This document shows positions 44,718 through 54,181 of a DNA stretch of 64,000 nt, piece by piece (the first letter of the stretch is position 1; every line of letters begins with the position of its first letter). A model generated the notes under the pieces. The model searched no databases and was not told the origin of the DNA. It was given only the letters and a program-made list of their open reading frames with translations. The DNA lies in the NCBI RefSeq assembly GCF_037201965.1, contig NZ_CP147518.1, forward strand, positions 3,465,001 through 3,529,000, read 5' to 3'. The position numbers and the translations under genes are program-made. The DNA is from Spirosoma sp. SC4-14 (GTDB taxonomy: Bacteria; Bacteroidota; Bacteroidia; Cytophagales; Spirosomataceae).

Positions 44718-46524
44718 ATGGAATTTCAACAAGCGTGGTGGTTCCCTGCTCTGAGGTATCAGTCTGCCAGCGGGCGTTAAGATAATTGACTCTTGAAGAT
44801 ATATTTTTTAATCCAATTCCTGTCTGCTGGGTATTATTTTTTGCCGATTGATTGCCAATACCGTCATCTTCTACCATGAGCGTCAGGTTATCGGTATGAA
44901 ACAGCAATTGGACCTGTACTTGTTGAGCCTGAGCGTGTTTTTGAGCATTGTGAACGAGTTCTGATACAATTCGATACGCATTCAGTTCAATTTCGGGAGC
45001 CAGCCGTTTGGGGGCGCCGAAGGTTGAAAACCGAAACCGGGCATCGTTTAGCGAATTCATCAGTTGCTGCACACTTCCTACCAGGCCCTGGCGTTCGAAA
45101 TCGGGCGGCATCAGGTTGTGGGCAATGCTACGGATTTTATCGCTAGCCTTGGCCGTAATTTTTCGAATGCCCTGAATGGTTTGATGTAATTCGTTGACCG
45201 AGTTGCTTTGCAAACTTAGCTCTAGTTGGTGATTGATCGTGGCAATAACGCCACCGAGGTCATCGTGTAGATCGGCCGCAATTCGCTGGCGCTCGGTGTC
45301 CTGGGTAATTATAACTTCCTGTTGGATTATGTTTAACTGAAGCAGTATGGTTTCGCGTTCGTTTATTGCTTGCCGGATGGTGCCTATGCCAAGCACAATG
45401 ATTTCGAATAAGGGAGCATAATACCGGAAATAGTAATGCCAGTTCTGGGCCGTAATGAGATTGGAGCTTGCTAAAACCCGGATAAAAACAATAAACAATA
45501 AGGGTACGATTGCAACCAAATAAAGCGCTGCTTCCTTACTGCCCCGTTGTTTACTAATCAGTAAACTAAGAAAAACAAACACAGGGATTAATCCATTTAT
45601 AAAGAGCGAAATCTCCGCCATTGCGTTTGTAAATGGGTTGACAATTAGAAGGAAAAGCCAGATGGCGAGCAAGGCAACAAGACTATAATGAGTCCGTAAA
45701 AGCCAATTCGGTAAACGCTTGATAGGCTTATATATATACTGTTTTGTGAATAGTAAATTGGCTAACCAGCTTAATGAAACACCAATTGCGTAGGATTTCA
45801 GGGCATTGAAAGGGGCGGGAGCATAATGGGCCAGAAAACCTTCGGCTGTCAGGTCATACATTGCCGTACCGATTGCATGTATTGCATAAAAAAGCCATAG
45901 AGTGTTCCGAAGGAATATAAATACGAGCAGGCCGACCAAACCAACAAAAATCAGGATAGTAGCTGAAACTAAAAAAGCAGTAGTTTCTTTGGTGGCACGA
46001 ATGTCAAATGCTGTCCGATCCCAGACGGAAATAGGGGTAATCAGCGTGCCATTTTTTTCCTGCGCCCGAATATAAGCGCGTACCGATTCACCAGGCTTTA
46101 ACTCCAGTGGAAAGGCAAAGTAGCGCGACGGGACTTCCCGGCTCCAAAGAGGTGTTTGCCAGCTATAATGCTCAATCTGCTGGATTATTTTTCCATTCTT
46201 CAAAACATAAAAACTCATTTCATCGGCATACACAATATCGACTTCGACGGTAAGTTGCCTCGATTGAGTATCAACGTTTTGACAGCTAAAGGTTAGCCAG
46301 TGGACAAGTCCATCTGTGGCAAAGTTCGGTTGTTCTGTACGAGATAGTTGAAAACGACTGGTATCTAAGTCGTAAACGGACAACTGATTGGTCGAATCCG
46401 TGAAAATGGATAAACAGCCTGACAGATAGGAACTTTTGAATGTAGAGCCTATTTGTAGGCAGGGTTGTGCCTGACTCTCAAAAGAAGCTACAAAAAATAT
46501 CAGCCACAGGAGACCCCTTCGCAT
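44680..46524 (-). CDS. 7TM-DISM sensor histidine kinase (HisKA_3 type)
   Basis: From MRRGLLWLIFFVASFESQAQ the protein has 614 residues. A signal peptide precedes a periplasmic 7TMR-DISM extracellular domain (about 25-170), then seven membrane helices (about 180-380), a coiled coil, and a HisKA_3 dimerisation domain with RIAADLHDDLGGVIATI, whose His is phosphorylated. The ATPase domain shows ELVHNAQKHAQAQQ, DDGIGN and GIGLKNI. It senses an extracellular signal, maybe a carbohydrate, and passes phosphate to the downstream regulator. An ATG ten codons upstream is less likely. Confidence 0.92.
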   Translation of the reverse strand: MRRGLLWLIFFVASFESQAQPCLQIGSTFKSSYLSGCLSIFTDSTNQLSVYDLDTSRFQLSRTEQPNFATDGLVHWLTFSCQNVDTQSRQLTVEVDIVYADEMSFYVLKNGKIIQQIEHYSWQTPLWSREVPSRYFAFPLELKPGESVRAYIRAQEKNGTLITPISVWDRTAFDIRATKETTAFLVSATILIFVGLVGLLVFIFLRNTLWLFYAIHAIGTAMYDLTAEGFLAHYAPAPFNALKSYAIGVSLSWLANLLFTKQYIYKPIKRLPNWLLRTHYSLVALLAIWLFLLIVNPFTNAMAEISLFINGLIPVFVFLSLLISKQRGSKEAALYLVAIVPLLFIVFIRVLASSNLITAQNWHYYFRYYAPLFEIIVLGIGTIRQAINERETILLQLNIIQQEVIITQDTERQRIAADLHDDLGGVIATINHQLELSLQSNSVNELHQTIQGIRKITAKASDKIRSIAHNLMPPDFERQGLVGSVQQLMNSLNDARFRFSTFGAPKRLAPEIELNAYRIVSELVHNAQKHAQAQQVQVQLLFHTDNLTLMVEDDGIGNQSAKNNTQQTGIGLKNISSRVNYLNARWQTDTSEQGTTTLVEIPYEFVSGKNPDRR

Positions 46525-46593
46525 ACAGATCAGTGGTAAGGCACTGTCATTCATTTATTACTACAAAATAATGAGACATAAAGAGATTAAAAA

Positions 46594-46613
46594 AATCCCC
46601 CTCAAGGGGGATT
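46594..46613. repeat. Short palindrome with five-base C and G runs
   Basis: AATCCCCCTCAAGGGGGATT is a perfect palindrome apart from its four-base centre, with a run of A on its left. It lies between the divergent kinase gene and an unknown gene. It resembles repeated G/C-run hairpins seen in several spacers and genes. Confidence 0.6.
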
Positions 46614-46716
46614 GTCAGGGGAGGCTTCTCCAACGGAACTTTGTCGTGTTCAAATCACTATCCACACCTTTTTGGATAAAATCATTCATAATTATTCACT
46701 TAAAAACACCTTTTTT

Positions 46717-47187
46717 ATGGAAAGTTTAGAGAAACCTAGCTACGAAATCAATATTGATTGGATGTGGTCACAGGAAGGAGCTTGCGGAAAGCCAGTTTGC
46801 TTGTTCTTTGTAGTTTGGCCGGTTAATCCAACTTTGGTGAGAGGCCCGTTATCAGCGCGTGACTGTGTACGGCAATCAATTTACTGGACAGTAAATAATG
46901 GAAGGCCAGACATTGGGATAAGATGGTTAATGGCTGGACAAGCACATAATGGTGCAGCCCAATTGGATTTGCTCCAACATGCTCCCCAGGCATTAGCCTA
47001 TGCTATTCGTACTTATAGTGCTCAATTTGCTGTGAGTGAGGAAAAAATGATTGAATTTTCTCCCTCTGAAATTCTGTCTTTCCCAAAACAGGTAAACAAT
47101 TTAGAACCTGCTTCTTGGGAAGATCTAATGGACATAGTAGAGGATGTGAAACCAATTGAGATAGCTATCCCAATCGACATTAAGTGA
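46717..47187 (+). CDS. Unknown protein, AT-rich
   Basis: The ATG at 46717 gives 156 residues starting MESLEKPSYEINIDWMWSQE. It has no signal peptide or membrane span, and its tail is acidic (WEDLMDIVEDVKPIEIAIPI). The body contains CGKPVCLFFVVWPVNPT and SARDCVRQSIYWTVNNGRPD. Two or three Cys may be structural. I do not recognise it. Codon choice is more AT-rich than its neighbours, a hint of transfer. The palindrome just upstream and the divergent two-component kinase give no functional clue. An open frame upstream to 46612 is not used because it runs through that palindrome. Confidence 0.5.
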   Translation: MESLEKPSYEINIDWMWSQEGACGKPVCLFFVVWPVNPTLVRGPLSARDCVRQSIYWTVNNGRPDIGIRWLMAGQAHNGAAQLDLLQHAPQALAYAIRTYSAQFAVSEEKMIEFSPSEILSFPKQVNNLEPASWEDLMDIVEDVKPIEIAIPIDIK

Positions 47188-47397
47188 GAGTAGTTGTGTG
47201 TATTGTGCGTGGGCGGGGACGTGTTTTCTAAATACCATAGTTGAAAATCTTATTCATGACCAGGAGACTGTCGGCCTGAAAATCGATTGTATCGAAATCG
47301 ACATCCCAGAAAGCAGTCCGCGAAAGATTGGGCCTTGATACATACTGATTCATCGACTGAATACGTTTTCGCAAATATGGTTAATCCATCGAAATTT

Positions 47398-47430
47398 AAA
47401 AGCCACCCCTTTTTAACGGTGTGGCTTTTA
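47398..47430 (-). terminator. Terminator downstream of rho
   Basis: AAAAGCCAC (47399-47407) pairs with GTGGCTTTT (47421-47429) around an imperfect inner part. It lies about 30 bases beyond the rho stop. Confidence 0.6.
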
Positions 47431-47457
47431 GTTTGCAAACAGGGTATGTACGGAATC

Positions 47458-49671
47458 TTACCGATTCATCGAAATCAGGAATTCTTCGTTGTTGCGCGTA
47501 CCCCGCATGCGTTCGAGCAGAAAATCCATCGTTTCCATTGGGTTCATGTCGGCCATATGTTTACGCAAAATCCAGACACGTTGCAATGTTTCTTTGTCGA
47601 GCAGCAAATCTTCGCGACGTGTACCTGAAGCCAGTACATCGACCGCCGGATAAACCCGCTTGTTGGCCAGTTTCCGGTCGAGCTGGAGTTCCATGTTACC
47701 CGTGCCTTTGAATTCTTCAAAAATTACTTCGTCCATCTTGGAGCCGGTGTCGATCAGGGCTGTTGCGATAATGGTCAGCGAACCGCCATTTTCTACGTTC
47801 CGGGCAGCCCCGAAGAACCGCTTCGGACGGTGCAGCGCGTTGGCATCGACACCCCCCGACAGAATTTTACCCGACGAAGGAACAACCGTATTATAAGCAC
47901 GGGCCAGGCGCGTAATGGAATCAAGCAGAATCACCACATCGTGTCCGCACTCGACCATGCGTTTGGCTTTTTCCAGTACCATGCTCGATACTTTCACATG
48001 CCGGTCGGCCTGTTCATCGAATGTCGACGAAATAACTTCGGCATTGACGCTGCGGGCCATATCCGTTACTTCTTCTGGCCGTTCGTCAATCAGCAGCACA
48101 ATCAGATAAACCTCAGGGTGGTTTTTGGTAATGGCATTGGCAATTTCTTTGAGCAGTACTGTTTTGCCTGTTTTAGGCTGGGCAACAATCATACCGCGCT
48201 GGCCTTTTCCAATAGGAGCAAACAGATCCAAAATCCGTGACGAAAAATTTTCGGGCCGGTTGCTGAGGTGGAGTTGCTCTTCCGGAAACAGAGGAGTGAG
48301 GTACTCGAACGGAATCCGGTCGCGGATTTCTTCCGTTGTTTTTCCATTTACAGTCGAAACCCGAAGTAGGGCAAAGTATTTTTCGCCTTCTTTAGGTGGG
48401 CGGATTGCGCCCCGAACGGTGTCGCCGGTTTTCAGACCGAATAATTTAATCTGCGAAGGTGACACATAAATATCGTCGGGGCTGGCCAGGTAGTTGTAGT
48501 CGGCTGAACGGAGAAAGCCATAGCCGCCATCCTGCATAATTTCCAGAACACCTTCATTATCGATTATGCCATCGAACTCCCGGATGTGCTGATTATACTG
48601 CCGACGAATCCGATTCTGGTATTCCTGAGCGTCGCGAGTTGCCTGTTGAACCGGTGGCTGAGGTTGGGGTTGGGGTAATCCCTGGGGTGTTTCAGATGGC
48701 GTTTCCGGAGACTGAACCTCGTTCATGGGCACGGTAGACTCACCCGCCGATTGCATATTGCCTGCATTATCTTCTGAAATGACGGTAGGAGTCATGAATT
48801 CTTCATCCGATTGACTACCCAGTGTCAGCGCGGTTTCGTCGGTTACGGCGCGGTGTGTACGAGGGCGTTGTTCACGAAAACCACGCTCTTGACCACCAGT
48901 ATCGCGTGGGCTAAATTCGCGACGAGGATTGGCATTGTCGCGCTGACCTCGATCCGAATTGCCTGGCTCCCGAGAGTCCCGATTATTTTCTAACCGTGGC
49001 CGGTTGCCAGCGTCGCGCGAGCCTGATTGAGACGTATCGGGACGCTGATTACGTTGACGGTTACCATCGGGACGGGCGTTATTAGTACGGTCGTTCCGTT
49101 GTTGACCTGGTTCGTTGGTTCGGAATGACGGATTTGAGCGGTCGCGACTGGTTTCGTTCCGGTTACGTACAACTGTATTCGTCACTTCGGCCCGCTCTTC
49201 TGCCGGAGCCGGAGCTTCGGTTGGCGATGGTGTTGGTTGAGGGGTTTCGGTTGCCAGCGGTTGAGTATCAGTAGGAAAAGAGCCTGGTGCTGTTTCAATA
49301 GGCGTTGTTTCCGGAACTGTAGTCATGCCATCTTCTGGAGTGGGAGCCGGAATGTCGGCCGCATCGGCATCGCGCCGAACGCGTTGCCGTGTCCGTTGGC
49401 TAGGCGTTTTTTCGGCTGTTGCGGGCTTGCTGGGCTCGATTACCTCAGCAGGAGCGGGAGTAACGGCAGCCGTTTTGGTCCGGCGACTTCGGCGTGGAGA
49501 TTCCTCAACAGGGGTTGTATCTTCAGGACCTGGCCGTTCCGATTGCAGCTTTAATATTTCGTATATGAGTTTTTCTTTCGTGAATTTGGCAATGTTACGG
49601 ATGCCAAACTGCTCGGCAATAGGGTGAAGCTCCGAGAGAAGCTTCATATCTAATTCTTCTTTCTTTAACAT
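47458..49671 (-). CDS. rho: Transcription termination factor Rho with a long disordered insert
   Basis: The product has 737 residues, against about 420 in E. coli. The N-terminal SAP-like domain (about 9-45) has [19 protein letters not shown]. From about 46 to 365 the sequence is low-complexity, rich in Arg, Asn, Pro, Thr and Gln. The RNA-binding CSD follows ([20 protein letters not shown]), then the RecA-like motor with Walker [13 protein letters not shown] and the Q and R loops around [21 protein letters not shown]. Bacteroidota Rho carries such inserts, which are linked to phase separation in at least one species. It ends transcription genome-wide. Confidence 0.96.
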   Translation of the reverse strand: MLKKEELDMKLLSELHPIAEQFGIRNIAKFTKEKLIYEILKLQSERPGPEDTTPVEESPRRSRRTKTAAVTPAPAEVIEPSKPATAEKTPSQRTRQRVRRDADAADIPAPTPEDGMTTVPETTPIETAPGSFPTDTQPLATETPQPTPSPTEAPAPAEERAEVTNTVVRNRNETSRDRSNPSFRTNEPGQQRNDRTNNARPDGNRQRNQRPDTSQSGSRDAGNRPRLENNRDSREPGNSDRGQRDNANPRREFSPRDTGGQERGFREQRPRTHRAVTDETALTLGSQSDEEFMTPTVISEDNAGNMQSAGESTVPMNEVQSPETPSETPQGLPQPQPQPPVQQATRDAQEYQNRIRRQYNQHIREFDGIIDNEGVLEIMQDGGYGFLRSADYNYLASPDDIYVSPSQIKLFGLKTGDTVRGAIRPPKEGEKYFALLRVSTVNGKTTEEIRDRIPFEYLTPLFPEEQLHLSNRPENFSSRILDLFAPIGKGQRGMIVAQPKTGKTVLLKEIANAITKNHPEVYLIVLLIDERPEEVTDMARSVNAEVISSTFDEQADRHVKVSSMVLEKAKRMVECGHDVVILLDSITRLARAYNTVVPSSGKILSGGVDANALHRPKRFFGAARNVENGGSLTIIATALIDTGSKMDEVIFEEFKGTGNMELQLDRKLANKRVYPAVDVLASGTRREDLLLDKETLQRVWILRKHMADMNPMETMDFLLERMRGTRNNEEFLISMNR

Positions 49672-50301
49672 AAGGTGCAGGTTATCAATAAACCTTAAAA
49701 AAGACCGTTGATACGGGAATAGTGAAAAAATGGGGCTTGATTGAGTGTAGGGGGGCAGTTTATCGGGCCGACTGGCTGTGACTGTATACGATGATCGATG
49801 AGATCGCTGGTTGCCAAATGAAACTAACCTGAAAAGTTCAGAATATGTGTGCTATGCTAATAAGTCAAAAATAAACAAGACGTAGTTTGCCTGATACAAA
49901 CGTGGGAGTCTGGTGAGGCCAGACACGGTGGTTAATAAATTGGGTTGGAAAATCGGAAAATCCGTCGTAACTCTGAATTGCTACTAGGGAAGAATATTAC
50001 CTGCCTGCAGGATTAATACAGACAAAGGTAACGAACAAATCCGGTTTTGTCAAGATAACGTTATTAATTGGAAAATGTTTCCCTTATTTTATTCGATTAT
50101 GCGATGGATAGCTGGTTATTCGCTATCTATAGCTATTATCAATACTAATCTACAACAGAAATATCAGATTGTTGCATAGTGAACTAAATAATCCTTAAAA
50201 ATCCTTAAAAAGGCAGTATTTAACAATGGTTGCACCCGAAACTGTCGTTACCTTTCGGGTACGATCAGGAAACGAGTGTGCATACTCACCAATACGTACT
50301 A
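49672..50301. other. Intergenic region with a long candidate rho leader
   Basis: About 630 bases separate rho and coaX, divergently. A minus-strand TACCTTTG box at 50023-50030 would give rho a leader of roughly 340 bases. A small hairpin, GTCTGG/CCAGAC at 49908-49924, lies inside. Long leaders of rho genes often support autoregulation, but no rut pattern was checked. Confidence 0.5.
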
Positions 50302-51072
50302 ATGAATCTTGTTATTGATTGGGGAAATTCAAGCCTTAAAGTTGGATGGTTCGACGACGATACGTTGCTGGAAACCCGGCATTATGAGAAGGTTCAGGAT
50401 CTGATGGCCGAGCTGGCCCTACGAAATACAACCAACAAATCACTGGCTCACATTCTGGTTTCGTCAACAAGTCGTTCGGCTACAGACATTCAGGCTCAAC
50501 TGATTCGTGCTGATTGCGAGGTGTGGGTGCTGGATTCGGGGAGCCCTGTTCCAATTTATAAGGACTACGATACCCCCCATACACTCGGAACGGACCGAAT
50601 TGCGGCCGCTGTTGGAGCCACGGCTTTGTTTCCTGAACAGGATTGTTTGGTTATCGATCTGGGTACCTGCATGACTGCTGATTTGGTTGTGAGTGGAACT
50701 GTTTTTCGGGGCGGATTGATTTCGCCCGGATTGCGAATGCGGTTCCGGGCGATGCATGAACAGACAGCCCGGTTGCCTTTGGTTGATCTGGCTGAAGATT
50801 GGCCAGTACTGACAGCCCGAACTACGCGGGATGCTATGCAAAGTGGAGTTATGAATGGAATGCTGTTTGAAATCAATGGCCTCATTGACCAATATCGTCT
50901 GGAATACCCGAATCTGGTGATTTTGGTATGTGGGGGCGATGCTCCAGTTTTTGAAAGTCGTTTGAAACAGCCGATATTTGCAGTGCCGGAATTGGTGCTG
51001 GTGGGATTGAATCGAATTTTACGCTATAATGTTGAGAATTTACACGCGGATAAGCCGGGTACTATGTATTAG
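50302..51072 (+). CDS. coaX: Type III pantothenate kinase
   Basis: From MNLVIDWGNSSLKVGWFDDD the protein has 256 residues. Its ASKHA motifs are in order: DWGNSSLK (phosphate 1), LGTDRIAAAVGA, DLGTCMTADLV (phosphate 2) and GGLISPGLRMR, with the adenosine motif in VCGGDAP. It phosphorylates pantothenate in CoA synthesis without ATP-binding P-loop. An upstream ATG at 50230 would add 24 residues not seen in the family. The start of the next gene lies inside its last 44 bases. It is the first of a probable coaX-OMP-lptC operon. Confidence 0.93.
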   Translation: MNLVIDWGNSSLKVGWFDDDTLLETRHYEKVQDLMAELALRNTTNKSLAHILVSSTSRSATDIQAQLIRADCEVWVLDSGSPVPIYKDYDTPHTLGTDRIAAAVGATALFPEQDCLVIDLGTCMTADLVVSGTVFRGGLISPGLRMRFRAMHEQTARLPLVDLAEDWPVLTARTTRDAMQSGVMNGMLFEINGLIDQYRLEYPNLVILVCGGDAPVFESRLKQPIFAVPELVLVGLNRILRYNVENLHADKPGTMY

Positions 51073-52345
51073 TTTGCTGGCCACTGCCGCGACGTCGCCG
51101 ATAGTGCTGAGCCAGGGATTAGGTAGCTCACCGTATTCAGCACTGGGTCTTGGAGAACTCTACCCACTGGGTAATGCTACCAATATTGGAATGGGCGGAA
51201 TTGGAATCAGTAATGCCAGTCCATTCTATCTGAATCTGCAAAATCCGGCTTTGCTCGGAAGCCGGCCACCCTATACGGTGTTTGAAGTTGGTCTGGTTGG
51301 GCAGTCGCAGGTGCTTAGCCAGAATGCCGGGAATTCGAACCTGGTACAACGCAATTTCGGCGGCAATCTGGGTTATCTGGCACTGGCTTTTCCAGCCAGC
51401 TCGCGCTGGAGTATGTCGCTGAACCTCAGGCCTTATACGTACGTAAATTATTCGCTTACACAGACTGATCTGTTTCCAGAAGGCACATCGGCTGTTAGGT
51501 ATAATTATACGGGGAAAGGTGGCTTAAACAAGGCATCCTTTGCAACAGGTTACCGCTTTTTCAAGAATTTGTATTTCGGTTTCGAGGCCTCGTTCCTGTT
51601 CGGTAATATTACTTACTCTTCCGATTCACGGATAATTATTAGCCAGATTGGCATTACGGATCCAAATAGCGTTGTTACCCAGCTAAGCCGAACGAACTAT
51701 AAAGATGTTGTCTGGAAATTAGGGGCCGCCTGGCGCCCGAAACTAAGCGATAACTGGGTGCTAAACCTGGGAGCTACCTATGATCCCCAAATGCGGGTAA
51801 AGGCGAGCCAGACCGAAATTTATCAGGAAACAACAAATGCAGGGCTTAACCTGGGAGCGGCCGATACGTTGCGTAATAACTCGGCGGGGCATGCAACGCT
51901 GCCAGAGCAGCTTCATTTTGGGGTTAGTCTGGAACGGCTGAACCGCTTTCTGGTTGGGGTCGATGTCGGTTTTCAGAAGTGGGGGCAATACAGAACTGTC
52001 GATAACAAAGCAGGTAATCTGAACGATGGTATGACAGTTGCAACGGGTCTGGAATATACGCCCAAGCCTACGTCGAACAAATATACCGACCTGATCACAT
52101 ATCGGGCTGGTTTTCAGTATAATCAAATGCCCTATAAGCTGCTGGGCAATCAGATTAACGATGTTAACGTAAGCGCTGGGGTATCGCTGCCTGTTGGGGC
52201 TTATTATGTTAACCATATCACCTTATCGCTGGTGGGTGGGCAACGTGGTGTCCTGACCGGGCATCAGATTCGGGAACAGTATGTACGGATTGCTTTAGGA
52301 TTCTCATTGACCGACCGCTGGTTCAGAAAACCAGTGATTGATTAA
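51029..52345 (+). CDS. Outer-membrane barrel protein downstream of coaX
   Basis: The 438-residue protein has a signal peptide (about 1-28, ending VLSQ) and a barrel with SPYSALGLGELYPLGNATN and GMGGIGISNASPFYLNLQNP, a FadL-like start seen in Bacteroidota porin relatives. The strands continue to the end; the last residues are WFRKPVID, not the usual Phe. It overlaps coaX by 44 bases, an unusual length that suggests coupling, and is followed after 63 bases by lptC. The role is unknown. It may aid envelope biogenesis with LptC. Confidence 0.8.
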   Translation: MLRIYTRISRVLCISLLATAATSPIVLSQGLGSSPYSALGLGELYPLGNATNIGMGGIGISNASPFYLNLQNPALLGSRPPYTVFEVGLVGQSQVLSQNAGNSNLVQRNFGGNLGYLALAFPASSRWSMSLNLRPYTYVNYSLTQTDLFPEGTSAVRYNYTGKGGLNKASFATGYRFFKNLYFGFEASFLFGNITYSSDSRIIISQIGITDPNSVVTQLSRTNYKDVVWKLGAAWRPKLSDNWVLNLGATYDPQMRVKASQTEIYQETTNAGLNLGAADTLRNNSAGHATLPEQLHFGVSLERLNRFLVGVDVGFQKWGQYRTVDNKAGNLNDGMTVATGLEYTPKPTSNKYTDLITYRAGFQYNQMPYKLLGNQINDVNVSAGVSLPVGAYYVNHITLSLVGGQRGVLTGHQIREQYVRIALGFSLTDRWFRKPVID

Positions 52346-52408
52346 ATGGTTTGAAAACTTACCCGATCGCCGTCGTGTTATGCTGATAGCATCCACATAG
52401 CTTACCCA

Positions 52409-52966
52409 ATGAATCTGAGTCGTTTATTAGTTGTTTTGCCCATTTTTCTGCTGAGCGTATGGCTGAGTGGCTGTGGTGAACCGAAAACGGGCAAAAAAGT
52501 AGAGCCATACCAGGGGCCAATCGAAGAAATCAACGATGTTCGATTGCTATATAGTGAGGCCGCAAAACTGAAAGTTAAGTTAACAACAGCCAAACAGTAT
52601 CGCTATCTGAACGATAACCGAAAATACCCCAAGCCAGTAAATATCATTTTTTATGGCCCTGGTGGCGAGGAGGTTACTACGCTCGTTTCTGATTCGGGCC
52701 GCTACGACAAAGCCAAAGACCTGTATACGGTTATGGGGCATGTTGTGGTTGTGAATAAGCAAAAACAGGAAAAATTATTGACTTCGGAGCTTAACTGGAA
52801 TCCGGTTACCAAGAAAGTATTTACCGACAAACACGTTGCTGTTATCAGTCAGCTTTCCGGCGAAAAACTCTACGGGCTGGGGCTGGATGCGAACCAGGAT
52901 TTTTCGCAGTACTCAATTCGAAAGCCAACAGGCGTGTTTAATATGGAAGGCGGCCCCGGTATTTAA
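52409..52966 (+). CDS. lptC: LPS export lipoprotein LptC
   Basis: The 185-residue protein has a signal and lipobox LSGC (about residues 19-22) and the Bacteroidota LptC domain: EEINDVRLLYSEAAKLKVKL, PKPVNIIFYGPGGEEVTTL, GRYDKAKDLYTVMGHVVVVN and LTSELNWNPVTKKVFTDKHV. It bridges the LPS exporter in the inner membrane to LptA. Unlike E. coli LptC, it is a lipoprotein rather than a transmembrane anchor. The OstA-like gene at the right edge would be a partner in the same pathway. Confidence 0.9.
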   Translation: MNLSRLLVVLPIFLLSVWLSGCGEPKTGKKVEPYQGPIEEINDVRLLYSEAAKLKVKLTTAKQYRYLNDNRKYPKPVNIIFYGPGGEEVTTLVSDSGRYDKAKDLYTVMGHVVVVNKQKQEKLLTSELNWNPVTKKVFTDKHVAVISQLSGEKLYGLGLDANQDFSQYSIRKPTGVFNMEGGPGI

Positions 52967-52977
52967 ATCAAAATAGT

Positions 52978-53027
52978 ATTGTCCACAGAGGTACAGCGCT
53001 TTTTTCTTTGTGTTCTCTGTGGACAAT
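52978..53027. repeat. 13-bp inverted repeat between lptC and the cytochrome c gene
   Basis: ATTGTCCACAGAG (52978-52990) pairs perfectly with CTCTGTGGACAAT (53015-53027). It lies between convergent genes, so it may terminate both, though no T run follows directly. Confidence 0.65.
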
Positions 53028-53060
53028 AGTTTATAACGCTACTCGTGAGCACTTCCAGCC

Positions 53061-53489
53061 CTACTCACGGTGTTTGCATTTTTGCAGAATTGGTGTAACT
53101 GTCTTAACATCAGTAACTTTTGTTTCCCCTCCCCATTCGTTATACAGGTAAGTGGTTAGCTCAGCTACTTCCAGATCGCTAAGTTGAGGTTGAGCGGGCA
53201 TCGGCCGATTGTAGGTTTTGCCATTAACAACGAGTGCCCCTTGATGACCATAACGAATCAGGCAAATCACATCCGATTTGTTGGTTAGGTAATCTGCTCC
53301 CGCAATAGGAGGGTATAAGGATGCCAGACCTTGCCCTTTGTTTTGGTGGCAGTTAGCGCATGTATTTTTATAAATTAAGATCCCCTCGGTAATATACCGC
53401 TGCCGTTTTATCTCCTGATCGTCCTGACAGGATATACTCCCCAAAAAAATAAGGACTACGAGGGATAACCCACTCCAAAATCGCATCAT
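53061..53489 (-). CDS. Membrane-anchored c-type cytochrome lipoprotein
   Basis: The 142-residue protein has a signal with lipobox SISC and one heme site, CANCH, after KNTC. The distal methionine is likely in RPMPAQPQLS. It is a class I cytochrome anchored in the envelope, likely periplasmic. Its ATG overlaps the Sco stop (ATGA), so they are coupled. Together with the Sco-type protein and a lipoprotein upstream it may serve an oxidase or copper delivery route, but the electron partners are unknown. Confidence 0.88.
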   Translation of the reverse strand: MMRFWSGLSLVVLIFLGSISCQDDQEIKRQRYITEGILIYKNTCANCHQNKGQGLASLYPPIAGADYLTNKSDVICLIRYGHQGALVVNGKTYNRPMPAQPQLSDLEVAELTTYLYNEWGGETKVTDVKTVTPILQKCKHRE

Positions 53490-54181
53490 TGTTTATATTC
53501 GGCCAGTAGCCGGTCCATATCGTTCATCAATTTGCCGACCCCGGCTTCGGTTGTGCCATCATAAAGGCCCCGAATGTGTTTGTCTTTGTCAATCAGAATA
53601 AAGGCACCACTATGCACAACACCGCCAACTGCTGACGAATCCTGCTGTGCAGTTACCATATAACTGTTCTGGCCAATGTCGTAGATTTTTTCCCGGTCGC
53701 CGGTTACAAATAACCATTGGCGCCCCGTGATTCCTAAATTGTCTGCAAACTCTTTCAATACAGGTACCGTATCGTGTTCGGGGTCTATCGAATGCGAAAG
53801 TAAAGCAACATCAGGATTATTCTTATACTTTTCGTAGACTCGCTTAAGCTGTACTTTCATTTTCGGGCAAATGGTTGGGCATGACGTAAAGAAAAAATCG
53901 GCAACATAGATTTTGTTGGCGAAGGTTTTAGCCGTAACCGTATCGCCATACTGACTAAGAAAGTTGAAATCGGGAATCGTATGATAAACCGAATCTGTAA
54001 CTAATTTGCCATCAACTGTTTTGAGTACTGCTTTGCGCTGACCCAGAATTGGCAATTTATCGCCCGATGAAGTACAACTCCAGCCTAGTATAGTCAGACC
54101 CGATAAAACGATCCAGGCATTAAGGTTTGGCCATAAACGTAGTCGCTTCAGAAAGGCTATTGTTGATTTTTGTTTTAACAT
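53486..54181 (-). CDS. SCO1/SenC copper-binding lipoprotein
   Basis: From MLKQKSTIAFLKRLRLWPNL the protein has 231 residues. A membrane signal ends in the lipobox GWSC. The thioredoxin-like domain has FFFTSCPTICPKM, the copper-binding CxxxC, and the distal His in VGGVVHSGAFILID. Sco proteins load copper into the CuA site of cytochrome oxidase or reduce its cysteines. It overlaps the preceding lipoprotein by 62 bases and the cytochrome gene by four, so the three are cotranscribed. A longer upstream frame was rejected because it lacks a signal. Confidence 0.92.
   Translation of the reverse strand: MLKQKSTIAFLKRLRLWPNLNAWIVLSGLTILGWSCTSSGDKLPILGQRKAVLKTVDGKLVTDSVYHTIPDFNFLSQYGDTVTAKTFANKIYVADFFFTSCPTICPKMKVQLKRVYEKYKNNPDVALLSHSIDPEHDTVPVLKEFADNLGITGRQWLFVTGDREKIYDIGQNSYMVTAQQDSSAVGGVVHSGAFILIDKDKHIRGLYDGTTEAGVGKLMNDMDRLLAEYKQ

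Noticed and set aside
47250..47438. Minus-strand frame downstream of rho
   Set aside because: It overlaps the rho terminator and has no recognisable features.
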